Assembly: GCF_025506275.1 (NCBI RefSeq)
Contig: NZ_QYCP01000001.1
Coordinates: forward strand, 1 to 64,000
DNA: 64,000 bases
DNA from: Brevibacterium permense
GTDB taxonomy: Bacteria > Actinomycetota > Actinomycetes > Actinomycetales > Brevibacteriaceae
Direction of reading: 5' to 3'
The notes beneath the pieces are model-generated. The model was given only the letters and a program-made list of their open reading frames with translations, was not told the origin of the DNA and searched no databases. A program made the translations under genes and the position numbers. Positions 54,000-62,782 of this stretch are shown here, piece after piece. Position 1 is the stretch's first letter. Every line of letters starts with the position of its first letter.

Positions 54000-55334
54000 A
54001 TGAAGAAGCTCGCCCTCGCACCCGCGGTGGCCATCGCCATCACCGGCCTGGCTGCATCCCCAGTCATCGCTGCCCCCGAAGCCCCCGCCTCGGCAACTCA
54101 GCAGCCCGCCGCACCTTCTGCCCTCAAGGCTCAGGCCGGATCAACCAGCACGCAGGCTGACGAAGCAACTGTGGAACTGTCAACCGAGACCGTTTCCCAG
54201 ACAGATTTCGGCAATGCTGAAAAGGGTGTCGATATCGTTGGTGCGGGCCTCCAGGCTGACCACGACTACGAGATCACCGTAGCCCCGACAGGTGGGCAGA
54301 ATGTCGAAGAGCTGACAACGACCGCCACCACGGACGCTGATGGAGGCTTCTCGCACAAGGTCTACGGTGTCGATGACCCCGCATTTGTTGGCACCTATTC
54401 CGTCGTCGTCAACGACAGTGCAGACAGCAACATCTCCTTCCAGATGACCTTCGAGGTCACCGCTGGTGATTCCGACGAGCCCGAGGCCCCCGAGGTCGAT
54501 CCCAAGGTTTCGCTCAACGCCGACAAGTTCACGGAGAGCGAGTTCGCAAAGGACGGCATCAAGGTCACCGGCGAGGGCTTCACCCCGAACAGCAAGGTCA
54601 CCGTCGTCGGCGGCAACGCAACGTCGCCGTTCGCGACCAAGGAAGTCGAGGCCGACGACGAAGGAAAGATCTCCGCAACCCTGAAGTTCGAGGGCGACGA
54701 ACCGCTTCCGGCCGGCGACTACTCCGTCTGGGGCGTCGACCAGGAGTCAGAAACCAACTCCCCGGCACAGGATTTCGTCATCACCGAAGACGAGACCGAA
54801 GAGCCCACCGCTCCGGTTGAAGAAGCCAAGCTGACCGTCTCCCCCGAGTCCATCACGCCTGCTGACTTCGTCAAGGAAGATAAGGGCGTCACCCTCGCCG
54901 TCGAGAACTGCGAGCCCGGTGAAGATGTCCGCTTCCTCGTCAACCCCAAGGGCGAGTCGAGCGTCACCGCCTTCGACAAGACCGTCCAGGCTGACGACGA
55001 AGGCAAGGCCAACGTCAGCGTCTACGGCACCAGCGCCTCCAACGCATCGGCCTACGTCGGCGAATACGACGTCACCGTCACCTGCGGCGATGACGAACTG
55101 ACCGGTGACTTCTCGGTTGAGGAAGATCCGAACGCCGGTGGTGGCGATGAAGACGGCAACGGCGGAAACGAAGATGGCGACAACGGAGATGCCGGCAACG
55201 GCGGCGACCTGCCCCGCACCGGTACCGAACTGACCGGCCTCGTCGGCGGCGCCGGCCTCCTCCTCATCGGTGGAGTTGCAGTCGCCATGACCATGCGCCG
55301 CAAGAAGGTTGCCAAGGATCCCGCTGAGATCTGA
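54000..55334 (+). CDS. LPRTG-anchored surface protein, paralogue
   Basis: 444 residues from ATG 54000 with AAGGAAA upstream. Signal peptide MKKLALAPAVAIAITGLAAS. It lacks the helical stalk but shares the GEGFTPNSKVTVVGG unit and the two-cysteine unit (ENCEPGEDV ... VTCGDD) with the upstream protein at high identity, plus a distinct first unit (VELSTETVSQTDFG). Ends in LPRTG, a hydrophobic helix and RRKKVAKDPAEI. Tandem duplication with domain loss or gain is evident. No sortase gene adjoins. Confidence 0.92.
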   Translation: MKKLALAPAVAIAITGLAASPVIAAPEAPASATQQPAAPSALKAQAGSTSTQADEATVELSTETVSQTDFGNAEKGVDIVGAGLQADHDYEITVAPTGGQNVEELTTTATTDADGGFSHKVYGVDDPAFVGTYSVVVNDSADSNISFQMTFEVTAGDSDEPEAPEVDPKVSLNADKFTESEFAKDGIKVTGEGFTPNSKVTVVGGNATSPFATKEVEADDEGKISATLKFEGDEPLPAGDYSVWGVDQESETNSPAQDFVITEDETEEPTAPVEEAKLTVSPESITPADFVKEDKGVTLAVENCEPGEDVRFLVNPKGESSVTAFDKTVQADDEGKANVSVYGTSASNASAYVGEYDVTVTCGDDELTGDFSVEEDPNAGGGDEDGNGGNEDGDNGDAGNGGDLPRTGTELTGLVGGAGLLLIGGVAVAMTMRRKKVAKDPAEI

Positions 55335-55383
55335 TAGCGACCGACTTGAGAACGTGCCGGCTCGACTGAGCTGGGCGTGAGTC

Positions 55384-55423
55384 GAAGAAGGGCGCGAACC
55401 CAACCGGGTTCGCGCCCTTCTTC
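55384..55423. terminator. Bidirectional terminator after the second LPRTG gene
   Basis: An 18-bp perfect stem, 55384-55401 with 55406-55423 (GAAGAAGGGCGCGAACCC on the left), loop of 4 nt. Followed by TCTTCG rightward. Lies between convergent genes. Confidence 0.9.
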
Positions 55424-55460
55424 TCTTCGCTGCAACTAAGCAGGTGAGGCAGACTACTGC

Positions 55461-56336
55461 TCATTCCATGCGGTCGTACCTCGAGCGCAGGGCGAGGAAG
55501 ACTCCGTAGAGGACCAGGCCGAGGCCTACAGCCAACAGCAGGTACGGCCCGAACGGCTGATCGCGCATGCCCTTGAGCGCACCGTCGATACCAGTGAACT
55601 CCTCCGGATCACCGGTCGCCGCAGATACCACGATGAGGGTGCCCACCGACAGCAGCGTCGCACCTTTGCCCAGATACCCGACAACACCGGTGAACCCGAC
55701 GAGGAAGCGGGTGAACGCGCTGCGCGGACGACGAAGCTCATCTTTCCACTTCCGGCGCAGACCATTGATACAGAACACGATGCCGACGATCGCTATCACG
55801 GCGCCGGCAACCATGAGGATATACAGTCCGCCCGGGGCCTTCGCCACGGTCGTCGACGCCTGTGAGCTCGCCTTGCCCGAGTCCGATCCTCCGCCGAACA
55901 CGAATTGGGAGAAGGTCGCGGCAACCACCACATAGGCAATGGCAGGACCGACCATCGAGAAGAAGTCGATCCACTGTTTCCTCCCCTGCTTCTCCTGCGG
56001 GTCGCGAGTTCCGGCACCACGCAGCGATGACGCGCCGAAGAACGCGTTGACCAAGCACCACAACGCCATGAGCGCACAGCCGAGGAAGCAGATGACGATC
56101 AGCACCAGGCCGAAGGGCTGTGAAGCGATCTGTCCGACCGCTCCGGCCTGGTCGGCTTCGCCGCCGCCCTGCCCTAGTCCGATCGTCACAGCAGTCGCAC
56201 CGAGGATGGCGTGGACCAGTCCGTTCGCGATGAAGCCCGCACGGGCCACCCGCTCGAACCAACGACTGTCCGCGGCTTCCTGAGCCGCCGAATCAGCGCT
56301 GTCGGCGACCTGTCGAACCTTCTCTTTCTCGTTCAC
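55461..56336 (-). CDS. DUF1206-domain membrane protein
   Basis: 291 residues from GTG 56336 (VNEKEKVRQVADS); an ATG at 56357 would add seven residues. Six hydrophobic segments arranged as three similar pairs, each beginning with a motif like ARAGFIANGLVHAILG, VGPAIAYVVVAATFSQF and VGYLGKGATLLSVGTL, the DUF1206 repeat. Membrane protein of unknown function, common in actinobacteria. Monocistronic. Confidence 0.88.
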   Translation of the reverse strand: MNEKEKVRQVADSADSAAQEAADSRWFERVARAGFIANGLVHAILGATAVTIGLGQGGGEADQAGAVGQIASQPFGLVLIVICFLGCALMALWCLVNAFFGASSLRGAGTRDPQEKQGRKQWIDFFSMVGPAIAYVVVAATFSQFVFGGGSDSGKASSQASTTVAKAPGGLYILMVAGAVIAIVGIVFCINGLRRKWKDELRRPRSAFTRFLVGFTGVVGYLGKGATLLSVGTLIVVSAATGDPEEFTGIDGALKGMRDQPFGPYLLLAVGLGLVLYGVFLALRSRYDRME

Positions 56337-56406
56337 AGAGTCAGTGTCGCACAACATGTATACATTTCTGCGCCGCAATGAACTTGCTTCGTCGAGTAAC
56401 GCGAAA

Positions 56407-56446
56407 AGGCGGAGTGCGCACCGAAAGTTCGGTTCGCACTCCGCCT
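56407..56446 (-). terminator. Terminator of the dnaK operon
   Basis: AGGCGGAGTGCG (56407-56418) pairs perfectly with 56435-56446; ACCGAA/TTCGGT pairs inside. Leftward it is followed by TTTTCGCG. It lies 40 nt after hspR. Confidence 0.85.
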
Positions 56447-56485
56447 CGGCGCTGTTCTCAGCGTCCCAGTCGGGCCTCGTCAGGC

Positions 56486-56926
56486 TCAGCCGCGTCGGAA
56501 CCGGTTGTACAGCACCAGAGCTCCCGGTTCAGGACGACCCTGTGGGCGTCGTCCCCTCGAGATCGAGACGACGTCTCCGCCCACGGTTCCGGCAGCGAAG
56601 ACACGCGTATCGCGTTCCTGCGCCGACCGGCGTGCCCGAACCTCGTCCTCAAGCTCCTCGTTGCGGCTCTTGAGCGCATCGACCTGATTCTGCAGGTCGA
56701 TGATCTTCTTGATCCCGACGAGGTTGACTCCCTCGTCCTGCGACAGCTGCTGGATCAGTCGCAGCTTGGCGATGTCCTTCCCGGAGTAACGCCGGCCCCG
56801 GCCAGCGGTGCGTTCCGGAGTGACGAGACCCAGCCGGTCATACTGCCGCAGAGTCTGCGGGTGCATGCCCGCCAGATCTGCGGCCACCGAGATGACATAC
56901 ACCGCCGCACTCGATGAAATGTGCAT
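56486..56926 (-). CDS. hspR: HspR heat-shock repressor (MerR family)
   Basis: 146 residues. N-terminal MerR HTH: VYVISVAADLAGMHPQTLRQ, YDRLGLVTPERTAGRGRRYS; then a coiled coil LQNQVDALKSRNEELEDEV and a C-terminal tail. HspR binds HAIR inverted repeats and shuts off the dnaK operon, with DnaK as co-repressor in Streptomyces. Last gene of dnaK-grpE-dnaJ-hspR, 14 bp after dnaJ. Confidence 0.95.
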   Translation of the reverse strand: MHISSSAAVYVISVAADLAGMHPQTLRQYDRLGLVTPERTAGRGRRYSGKDIAKLRLIQQLSQDEGVNLVGIKKIIDLQNQVDALKSRNEELEDEVRARRSAQERDTRVFAAGTVGGDVVSISRGRRPQGRPEPGALVLYNRFRRG

Positions 56927-56940
56927 TGTGATTCACCACC

Positions 56941-57954
56941 TCAGCTGGCCTTGGCTTTGTCCAGCAAGCCGGCGCGTGGATCCTCACCTTCGGTGGCGGC
57001 CTTGAACGACTCGACCGCTTGCTTGGCTTCTTTGGACAGGTTCTTCGGCGCCACGATCTCGACTGTCGCCAACAGATCGCCGGTGCCCTTCTTCGTCTTC
57101 ACACCTTTGCCCCGCACGCGCAGGGTCCGTCCCGACGGTGTACCCGGTGCGACCTTGAGCTTGACGGGCATTCCGCCCAGAGTCGGCACCTTGACCTCGG
57201 CGCCGAGGGCCGCTTCGTCGAAGCTGATCGGCAGATCCATCCGCAGATTGTCACCATCGCGGGTGAAGACCGGGTGCGGGCTCACGTGCACGGTGAGGAT
57301 GACGTCACCGGGCTCGCCGCCGTTGGGGCTGGTCTTGCCCTTGCCGGCCAGGCGGATCTTCTGTCCGTCCTTGACCCCGATCGGGGTGCGCACGGTCAGC
57401 GGCTTCCCGCCGGGCATGTTCAGCTTCACCGAGGCACCGTCGATGGCTTCGGTGAACGACAGCGTCGTGCTCGACTTGATATCGCCACCTTTGACCGGAG
57501 GCTGGTAGCCGCCGTATCCGCCACCGCCGAAACCTCCGCCGAATCCGCCGAGCAGATCCGCCAGGTCCGGGGGAACGTCTCCCCCACCGCCGTAGGTCGT
57601 GCGGGTCCGGGTGCGTCCGCCGCCTCCGAAGAGGTCGGAGAACACATCGTCGAATCCGCCGCCGGCAGCCCCGCCGGGTCCACCGGAACCGGCGCTGAAC
57701 CTGGCGCCGCCGCCCATGGCGCGGACCTGATCGTACTGGGCCCGGGATTCCTTGTCGGAGAGCACCTGGTGGGCCTGGCCGATCTCCTTGAACTTCTCCT
57801 CGGCCTTCTCATCACCGGGGTTGGCGTCCGGGTGATACTTGCGCGCGAGCTTGCGATAAGCCTTCTTGATCTCGGCGTCGGAAGCATCCTTGGAGACGCC
57901 GAGGGTTTTGTAGAAGTCCTTGTCGAACCAATCATTCTGAGGTCCGGTATTCAC
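56941..57954 (-). CDS. dnaJ: DnaJ-type co-chaperone lacking the zinc-finger domain
   Basis: 337 residues, GTG start with AAGGAGGTG upstream. J domain with the HPD tripeptide in [10 protein letters not shown], a Gly/Phe-rich linker ([13 protein letters not shown]) and the C-terminal substrate-binding domain ([18 protein letters not shown]). There is no CxxCxGxG repeat and no cysteine in the protein, so it is CbpA-like (type II) though located in the dnaK operon. It delivers clients to DnaK and stimulates its ATPase. Confidence 0.93.
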   Translation of the reverse strand: MNTGPQNDWFDKDFYKTLGVSKDASDAEIKKAYRKLARKYHPDANPGDEKAEEKFKEIGQAHQVLSDKESRAQYDQVRAMGGGARFSAGSGGPGGAAGGGFDDVFSDLFGGGGRTRTRTTYGGGGDVPPDLADLLGGFGGGFGGGGYGGYQPPVKGGDIKSSTTLSFTEAIDGASVKLNMPGGKPLTVRTPIGVKDGQKIRLAGKGKTSPNGGEPGDVILTVHVSPHPVFTRDGDNLRMDLPISFDEAALGAEVKVPTLGGMPVKLKVAPGTPSGRTLRVRGKGVKTKKGTGDLLATVEIVAPKNLSKEAKQAVESFKAATEGEDPRAGLLDKAKAS

Positions 57955-58054
57955 CTGGCACCTCCTTTCCTTCCAATCAATCCTGTCATCACGGTATTCA
58001 CTTGTCCTCTCACAATCCGCATCCCCGGGGCACTGCCCAGAAGATCCGGACCGC

Positions 58055-58121
58055 CGCCGAGGCGGTTCCCCGGCCCCGTACGTCGGTGAACCGGCGTGCG
58101 GGGCGGGCGGCCGCCTCGGCG
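58055..58121 (-). repeat. Inverted GCCTCGGCG words between grpE and dnaJ
   Basis: CGCCGAGGCGG (58055-58065) and CCGCCTCGGCG (58111-58121) are perfect complements flanking a GC-rich loop that itself partly pairs (GGCCCCGTAC with GTGCGGGGC). It could form a stable intercistronic hairpin that lowers dnaJ expression or stabilises upstream mRNA. Confidence 0.65.
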
Positions 58122-58135
58122 ATCATGGTCGTTGC

Positions 58136-58810
58136 TCAGTCCTCCGGCTGCTGGACACCGACGCGGGCGGCGCGGATGATGCGCTCCCCGATCCGGTAGC
58201 CCGGCTGCATGACCAGGAAGAGCGTCGGATTCTCGACCTCATCCGAAGGCTGCTGCATGAGCGCTTCGTGGATGTTCGGATCGAACTCGTCGCCGACCTC
58301 TCCGTACTGCTCGACGCCGAGCTTGTTCAGCGATTCGACCAGCTTGTTCACGTGGGTCTCGAAAGGCCCGGTGACATCGCCGTTGTCGCGAGCGAGCTTG
58401 ACCTCGTCGAGCACGGGAATCAGGGCCTCGACGACCTTGATCGTGCCGCCGAGCGCCGCACGCTCACGTTCGCGGTCGGCCCGCATCCGGTAGGCCGCAT
58501 ATTCGGCGTTGATGCGCTTGAGGTCGGCCAGGTATCCCGCTGCCTCCGAACCCGGTTCGGGCTCGGCCTCCGGCTCGATGTCCTCGAGCCCCGAGGCATC
58601 GGACGGGATGTCCACACCGAGGTCACTGGCATCGGCCTCGCCAGCCTGTTCGGCATTCGGGTCCGCGGTCGGTTCGTCGCCGGCCCCGGCCGAGGCCGAC
58701 TGGGCGTCGGCCTCGGGACGGACCTCACCGGTGTTCGGATCGACCCGGCGCTTGTCACTGAAGGTGAAGCCTGGCTCCTCGGACGACTTGTCGTTGCCCT
58801 CGGCAGTCAT
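58136..58810 (-). CDS. grpE: GrpE nucleotide exchange factor
   Basis: 224 residues. Acidic disordered N-terminus (~80 residues), long coiled coil (YLADLKRINAEYAAYRMRAD), and C-terminal beta domain with NPTLFLVMQPGYRIGERIIR. GrpE releases ADP from DnaK. ATG overlaps the dnaK stop by 1 bp (TAATG). Confidence 0.95.
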   Translation of the reverse strand: MTAEGNDKSSEEPGFTFSDKRRVDPNTGEVRPEADAQSASAGAGDEPTADPNAEQAGEADASDLGVDIPSDASGLEDIEPEAEPEPGSEAAGYLADLKRINAEYAAYRMRADRERERAALGGTIKVVEALIPVLDEVKLARDNGDVTGPFETHVNKLVESLNKLGVEQYGEVGDEFDPNIHEALMQQPSDEVENPTLFLVMQPGYRIGERIIRAARVGVQQPED

Positions 58811-60672
58811 TACTTCTTCTCCTCATCCCCATCGTCGACAACTTCGGCGTCGACGACATCGTCGTCTGCGCTTGCATCGGCTGCGCCTTCACCGGCAGCT
58901 TCGGCGCCTTCGGCACCGCCCTGCTGGCTGTAGATGGCTTCGCCGATCTTCTGCTGGTTCTCCACGAGCTTGTCGTAGGCGCTCTTCACGGCGTCGTCGT
59001 CTTCGCCCTTAAGGGCTTCCTTGACAGCGTCGACATCGCCCTGCATCTCGGTCTTGAGCTCTTCCGGCAGCTTGTCGGCATTGTCGGTCAGCAGCTTCTC
59101 GGTCTGGTAGGCGAGGTTCTCCGCATTGTTGCGGACGTCGGCAGCCTCACGGCGCTTCTTGTCCTCTTCTGCGTGCTCCTCGGCCTCGCGGACCATGCGG
59201 TCGATGTCTTCCTTCGGCAGTGCTGAACCGCCGGTGATCGTCATCGACTGCTCGGTGCCGGTGCCCTTGTCGGTGGCCGACACGTGGACGATGCCGTTGG
59301 CGTCGATGTCGAAGGCGACCTCGATCTGCGGCACACCGCGCGGAGCCGGAGCGATACCGGTCAGCTCGAAGGTGCCGAGGTTCTTGTTGTCGCGAGTGAA
59401 CTCACGCTCACCCTGGAAGACCTGGATCGACACGGAGGGCTGGTTGTCCTCAGCGGTGGTGAAGGTCTCCGAACGCTTAGTCGGGATCGGGGTGTTGCGC
59501 TCGATGAGCTTGGTCATCACGCCGCCCTTGGTCTCGAGTCCGAGCGAGAGCGGGGTGACGTCGATGAGCAGGACGTCCTTGCGCTCACCCACGAGGACAC
59601 CGGCCTGAACGGCGGCGCCGATGGCGACGACCTCATCGGGGTTGACACCCTTGTTGGGCTCCTTGCCTCCGGTGAGTTCGGTGACGACGGCGGAGACGCC
59701 GGGCATACGGGTCGAGCCGCCGACGAGGACGACGTGGTCGATGTCGCTGACGGAGACACCGGCGTCCTTCATGACTGCGTGGAACGGAGCCTTGGTACGC
59801 TCGAGGAGGTCCTTGGTCAGGTCCTCGAACTTCGCACGGGTGAGGGTCTCATCCAGGTGGATGGGTCCGTTCTCGCTCATCGACAGGTACTGCAGCGAGA
59901 TGTTCGTGCTGGTGGCCGAGGACAGTTCCTTCTTGGCCTGCTCAGCAGCTTCCTTGAGGCGCTGCAGAGCGGTGGCATCCTTGGTCAGGTCCACGCCGTA
60001 GTTGTTCTTGACCTGCTCGACCAGCCAGTCGACGATGCGCTGATCCCAGTCGTCACCGCCGAGGCGGTTGTCACCGGAGGTCGCACGGACCTGAATGGTG
60101 GAGAAGTCGTCTTCGTCCTTGCCGACTTCCAGCAGGGAGACGTCGAAGGTACCGCCACCGAGGTCGAAGACGAGGATGAGCTCGTCTTCCTTGCCGCGCT
60201 CGAGGCCGTAGGCCAGAGCGGCAGCGGTGGGCTCGTTGATGATGCGCGAGACGTTGAGGCCGGCGATCTCACCGGCGTCCTTGGTTGCCTGGCGCTCAGC
60301 ATCGTTGAAGTATGCGGGAACGGTGATCACCGCGTCGGTGACCTTCTCCTGCAGGTACTCTTCGGCGTCGTGCTTGAGCTTCTGGAGGATGCGGGCCGAA
60401 ACTTCGGGGGCCGTCATCTTCTTGCCGCCGATCTCGGTGGACCAGTCGGTGCCCATGTGGCGCTTGACCGATGCGACGGTGTTCTTGATATTCGTGACGG
60501 CCTGGCGCTTGGCGATCTCACCGACGAGGGAGTCGCCGTTCTTGTTGACTGCGACGACGGACGGGGTCGTGCGACCGCCTTCCGCGTTTGCGATGACCTT
60601 CGGGTCGCCGCCCTCGAGGACGGTGACGACGGAGTTCGTGGTTCCGAGGTCGATTCCGACTGCACGTGCCAT
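58810..60672 (-). CDS. dnaK: DnaK (Hsp70) chaperone
   Basis: 620 residues. [20 protein letters not shown] phosphate-1 motif, [16 protein letters not shown] phosphate-2, [18 protein letters not shown] adenosine site, then the substrate-binding domain and acidic C-terminal tail. The ribosome-binding site GGAGAG lies before the ATG. First gene of the HspR-controlled operon. Refolds proteins in an ATP cycle with DnaJ and GrpE. Confidence 0.98.
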   Translation of the reverse strand: MARAVGIDLGTTNSVVTVLEGGDPKVIANAEGGRTTPSVVAVNKNGDSLVGEIAKRQAVTNIKNTVASVKRHMGTDWSTEIGGKKMTAPEVSARILQKLKHDAEEYLQEKVTDAVITVPAYFNDAERQATKDAGEIAGLNVSRIINEPTAAALAYGLERGKEDELILVFDLGGGTFDVSLLEVGKDEDDFSTIQVRATSGDNRLGGDDWDQRIVDWLVEQVKNNYGVDLTKDATALQRLKEAAEQAKKELSSATSTNISLQYLSMSENGPIHLDETLTRAKFEDLTKDLLERTKAPFHAVMKDAGVSVSDIDHVVLVGGSTRMPGVSAVVTELTGGKEPNKGVNPDEVVAIGAAVQAGVLVGERKDVLLIDVTPLSLGLETKGGVMTKLIERNTPIPTKRSETFTTAEDNQPSVSIQVFQGEREFTRDNKNLGTFELTGIAPAPRGVPQIEVAFDIDANGIVHVSATDKGTGTEQSMTITGGSALPKEDIDRMVREAEEHAEEDKKRREAADVRNNAENLAYQTEKLLTDNADKLPEELKTEMQGDVDAVKEALKGEDDDAVKSAYDKLVENQQKIGEAIYSQQGGAEGAEAAGEGAADASADDDVVDAEVVDDGDEEKK

Positions 60673-60738
60673 AGTTTTCTCTCCTTACAGATCGTGAGTT
60701 CCTGCGACTCGAATGTGTGCGATCGAGCGGCTCCGGTT

Positions 60739-60787
60739 CTTGAGTCAGAACCACTCGACCGCACACATTGAGCCAACCGGACTCAAG
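60739..60787 (-). promoter_or_regulatory. Two HAIR operators of the dnaK operon
   Basis: CTTGAGT-N7-ACTCGAC (60739-60759) and ATTGAGC-N7-ACTCAAG (60767-60787) match the HspR inverted repeat CTTGAGT-N7-ACTCAAG with two mismatches each. They are spaced 28 bp centre to centre, 67-115 nt before the dnaK start. Expected to be bound by the HspR encoded at the end of the operon. Confidence 0.88.
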
Positions 60788-60892
60788 TATTCTCTTCGAG
60801 GTTCCGACCGTCAAGTCGGCCTCATCAAAGTTGCGTACACCAGACTCAACTTTGCTGAGGATGGTTTTATTCCGGCGGGAGAGAAGTTCTTT

Positions 60893-61540
60893 TCAGACGG
60901 CTGCTGCGGTATCGAGCAGGCCGAGAACTTCATCGACAACATCGTCCCGATGCGACAGCACGACACGGCCCCAGGGCTCACCGTCACCGAGTCTGTCACC
61001 ACGCAGGATGCGTTCGCGCAGTTCGACCCAGCGCTTCCAATGTCGGTCGAAGGCGCGTCGCCTGACAAGCCTCTTCCGTTGCGCCTGACCGCGAAGCGCG
61101 GAATCTCGATCCGTATCGATGAAGATGATCATCGGTCGATATCCGACAATCCCTGCGAGGCTCGCAATGAGTCGGCGGCTCCATCGACGAGTGCCCGGAT
61201 CATGGACGACCAGCGGTCCGCCAGCCTTGTTGAGCATGAGCGCAAGCACGCGGAGGTGGGCAATCGTGTGAAGAATCGGTCGAACGAGCGCGTACGGCAA
61301 CCACGGCATCCACTGACGCAGCCGACGTCGCATGTTCTCCGGATCCGCCGACCGCACCCGAGGCGATCGGCCCCGTAATACTCTGAGCGCTTCGGTCTTG
61401 CCTGCCCCGGGAACCCCGGCGATGACTACGAGAGGAGTGACCGCAGCACTGCCCGATGGGCCGCTTTCGCGTCCTTTGAAATTCCGGTCAAGTTCCCCGA
61501 CGCACCCGTCGTCGCCTCTCGCAGGTGCTGCTGATCCCAT
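60893..61540 (-). CDS. P-loop ATPase/kinase-like protein
   Basis: 215 residues from ATG 61540, which has GAGG upstream. Walker A GVPGAGKT at residues 42-49, then an Arg-rich middle (RRLRQWMPWLPYALVRPILH), hhhhD-type strand RPMIIFIDTD and basic LID-like QAQRKRLVRRRAFDRHWKRW. The pattern resembles zeta-toxin/AAA_33-type small kinases. Substrate unknown. Not part of the dnaK operon: it is upstream and in the same direction. Confidence 0.82.
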   Translation of the reverse strand: MGSAAPARGDDGCVGELDRNFKGRESGPSGSAAVTPLVVIAGVPGAGKTEALRVLRGRSPRVRSADPENMRRRLRQWMPWLPYALVRPILHTIAHLRVLALMLNKAGGPLVVHDPGTRRWSRRLIASLAGIVGYRPMIIFIDTDRDSALRGQAQRKRLVRRRAFDRHWKRWVELRERILRGDRLGDGEPWGRVVLSHRDDVVDEVLGLLDTAAAV

Positions 61541-61618
61541 GGTGACCTCTCCGAGCCAGTTGATGAAAGTCAGCATAGAGGCGATTCCTTCGCCGTCACT
61601 GCGAAATCTCTCGGAGAT

Positions 61619-62647
61619 TCACTCGCCGAGGTGGTCCTCCAGATCATCGAGGATCTGACCGGCCCCGGTCGGGCCGAGGCCGAGGAACCAGACATCGTCA
61701 TTGACGCGGATGGCCTTGCCGTCCTTGACCGCGTCGAGCCCCTTCCATTGGCTCGATTCGAGTGCCTTCTTCTCCCCGGTCGCCTCCGGATCGCCGTAGC
61801 TGGTGTAGAAGACATAGTCGCCGGCCGCCTGGTCGAGGTTCTCCGGTGAGATCTCGACGGCGAGCTCGTCGACGTCCTGGTTCTTCGGACGCTTGAACCC
61901 GGCATCGTGGAGGATGACTCCGATGAGCGACTGATTCGCGTACAGACGGAGGCGGTCAGGCATGAAGCGCACGAGCGAGATCGTCGGGTCGCCGTCGACG
62001 GAGTCCTTGAGCTCTCCAGCCTCGCGAGCGTATTCCTCAAGCTCCTTCGTCGTCTCGTCTTCCATGCCCATCGCCTCACCGACTAGGCGGAAGTTCTCTT
62101 TCCACGGGAACCCGGGACGGATCGAGAACACCGTCGGAGCAATGGAGTCGAGTTCGTCATAGAGTTTGTCGGCGCGCAGCTGGCTGCCGAGGATGAGGTC
62201 GGGTTCGAGTGAGGCGATCTTCTCGAGATCAAGCTCCTGAATCGTACCGACCGTCTCGACTCCCTTGACCTGGTCTTCGAGGTAGCTCGGCACCGGGCTG
62301 GCACCTTCGGTCGTCACCATGCCGACGGGGGTGATGCCAAGCGACAGGACGTCGTCGAGCTCTCCCGTGTCGAGAACGACGACGCGCTCGGGTTTCTTTT
62401 CGATCTCCGTCGTGCCATTGGCATGCTTGACCGTCCGCGGGAAGACCCCAGCCTCGGCATCGCTACCGAGCTTCGCAGTCTCCTCATCAGCCGTGCCGAA
62501 GGCCTCGCCTCCTGTCGCAACATCTTTGTTGCCGGCGTCCCCGTCGGCACCTTTGTCGTCCTCTGCGGCACAGCCGACAGCAAGCAGGGCAATGGTCAGA
62601 GCTGAGGCAGCCACAGCGACCGCCCGATTCTTCAGAGTCGATTTCAC
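61619..62647 (-). CDS. Iron-siderophore ABC transporter substrate-binding lipoprotein
   Basis: 342 residues, GTG start at 62647. Signal peptide with lipobox LLAVGC (lipidated Cys26), an acidic linker, then the FecB/FepB helical-backbone fold: KKPERVVVLDTGELDDVLSL, ASLEPDLILGSQLRADKLYD and VWFLGLGPTGAGQILDDLE. Captures ferric siderophore outside the membrane. A DtxR box directly abuts the start codon. Transporter permease and ATPase are not in the window. Confidence 0.93.
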   Translation of the reverse strand: MKSTLKNRAVAVAASALTIALLAVGCAAEDDKGADGDAGNKDVATGGEAFGTADEETAKLGSDAEAGVFPRTVKHANGTTEIEKKPERVVVLDTGELDDVLSLGITPVGMVTTEGASPVPSYLEDQVKGVETVGTIQELDLEKIASLEPDLILGSQLRADKLYDELDSIAPTVFSIRPGFPWKENFRLVGEAMGMEDETTKELEEYAREAGELKDSVDGDPTISLVRFMPDRLRLYANQSLIGVILHDAGFKRPKNQDVDELAVEISPENLDQAAGDYVFYTSYGDPEATGEKKALESSQWKGLDAVKDGKAIRVNDDVWFLGLGPTGAGQILDDLEDHLGE

Positions 62648-62666
62648 GAAGATGAGCCTACCCTAA
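62648..62666 (-). promoter_or_regulatory. DtxR/IdeR iron box, leftward gene
   Basis: Read leftward, TTAGGGTAGGCTCATCTTC closely fits the DtxR consensus TTAGGTTAGGCTAACCTAA in its first half. It ends at the base before the GTG start, so binding would also cover the ribosome-binding site. Confidence 0.8.
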
Positions 62667-62736
62667 GTGTTCACTCCCGCTCGACACACCGCGCCATCGG
62701 CAAAATCTCACCACGAACGCAGTTTCCCGGGTCTAC

Positions 62737-62755
62737 TTAGGTTAGGCTCATCTTC
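62737..62755 (+). promoter_or_regulatory. DtxR/IdeR iron box, rightward gene
   Basis: TTAGGTTAGGCTCATCTTC, 28 nt before the rightward lipoprotein start. Identical to the leftward box except at one position, in mirror orientation. Confidence 0.85.
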
Positions 62756-62782
62756 GCAAGCAATCATTCTCGAAAGGCCCCT

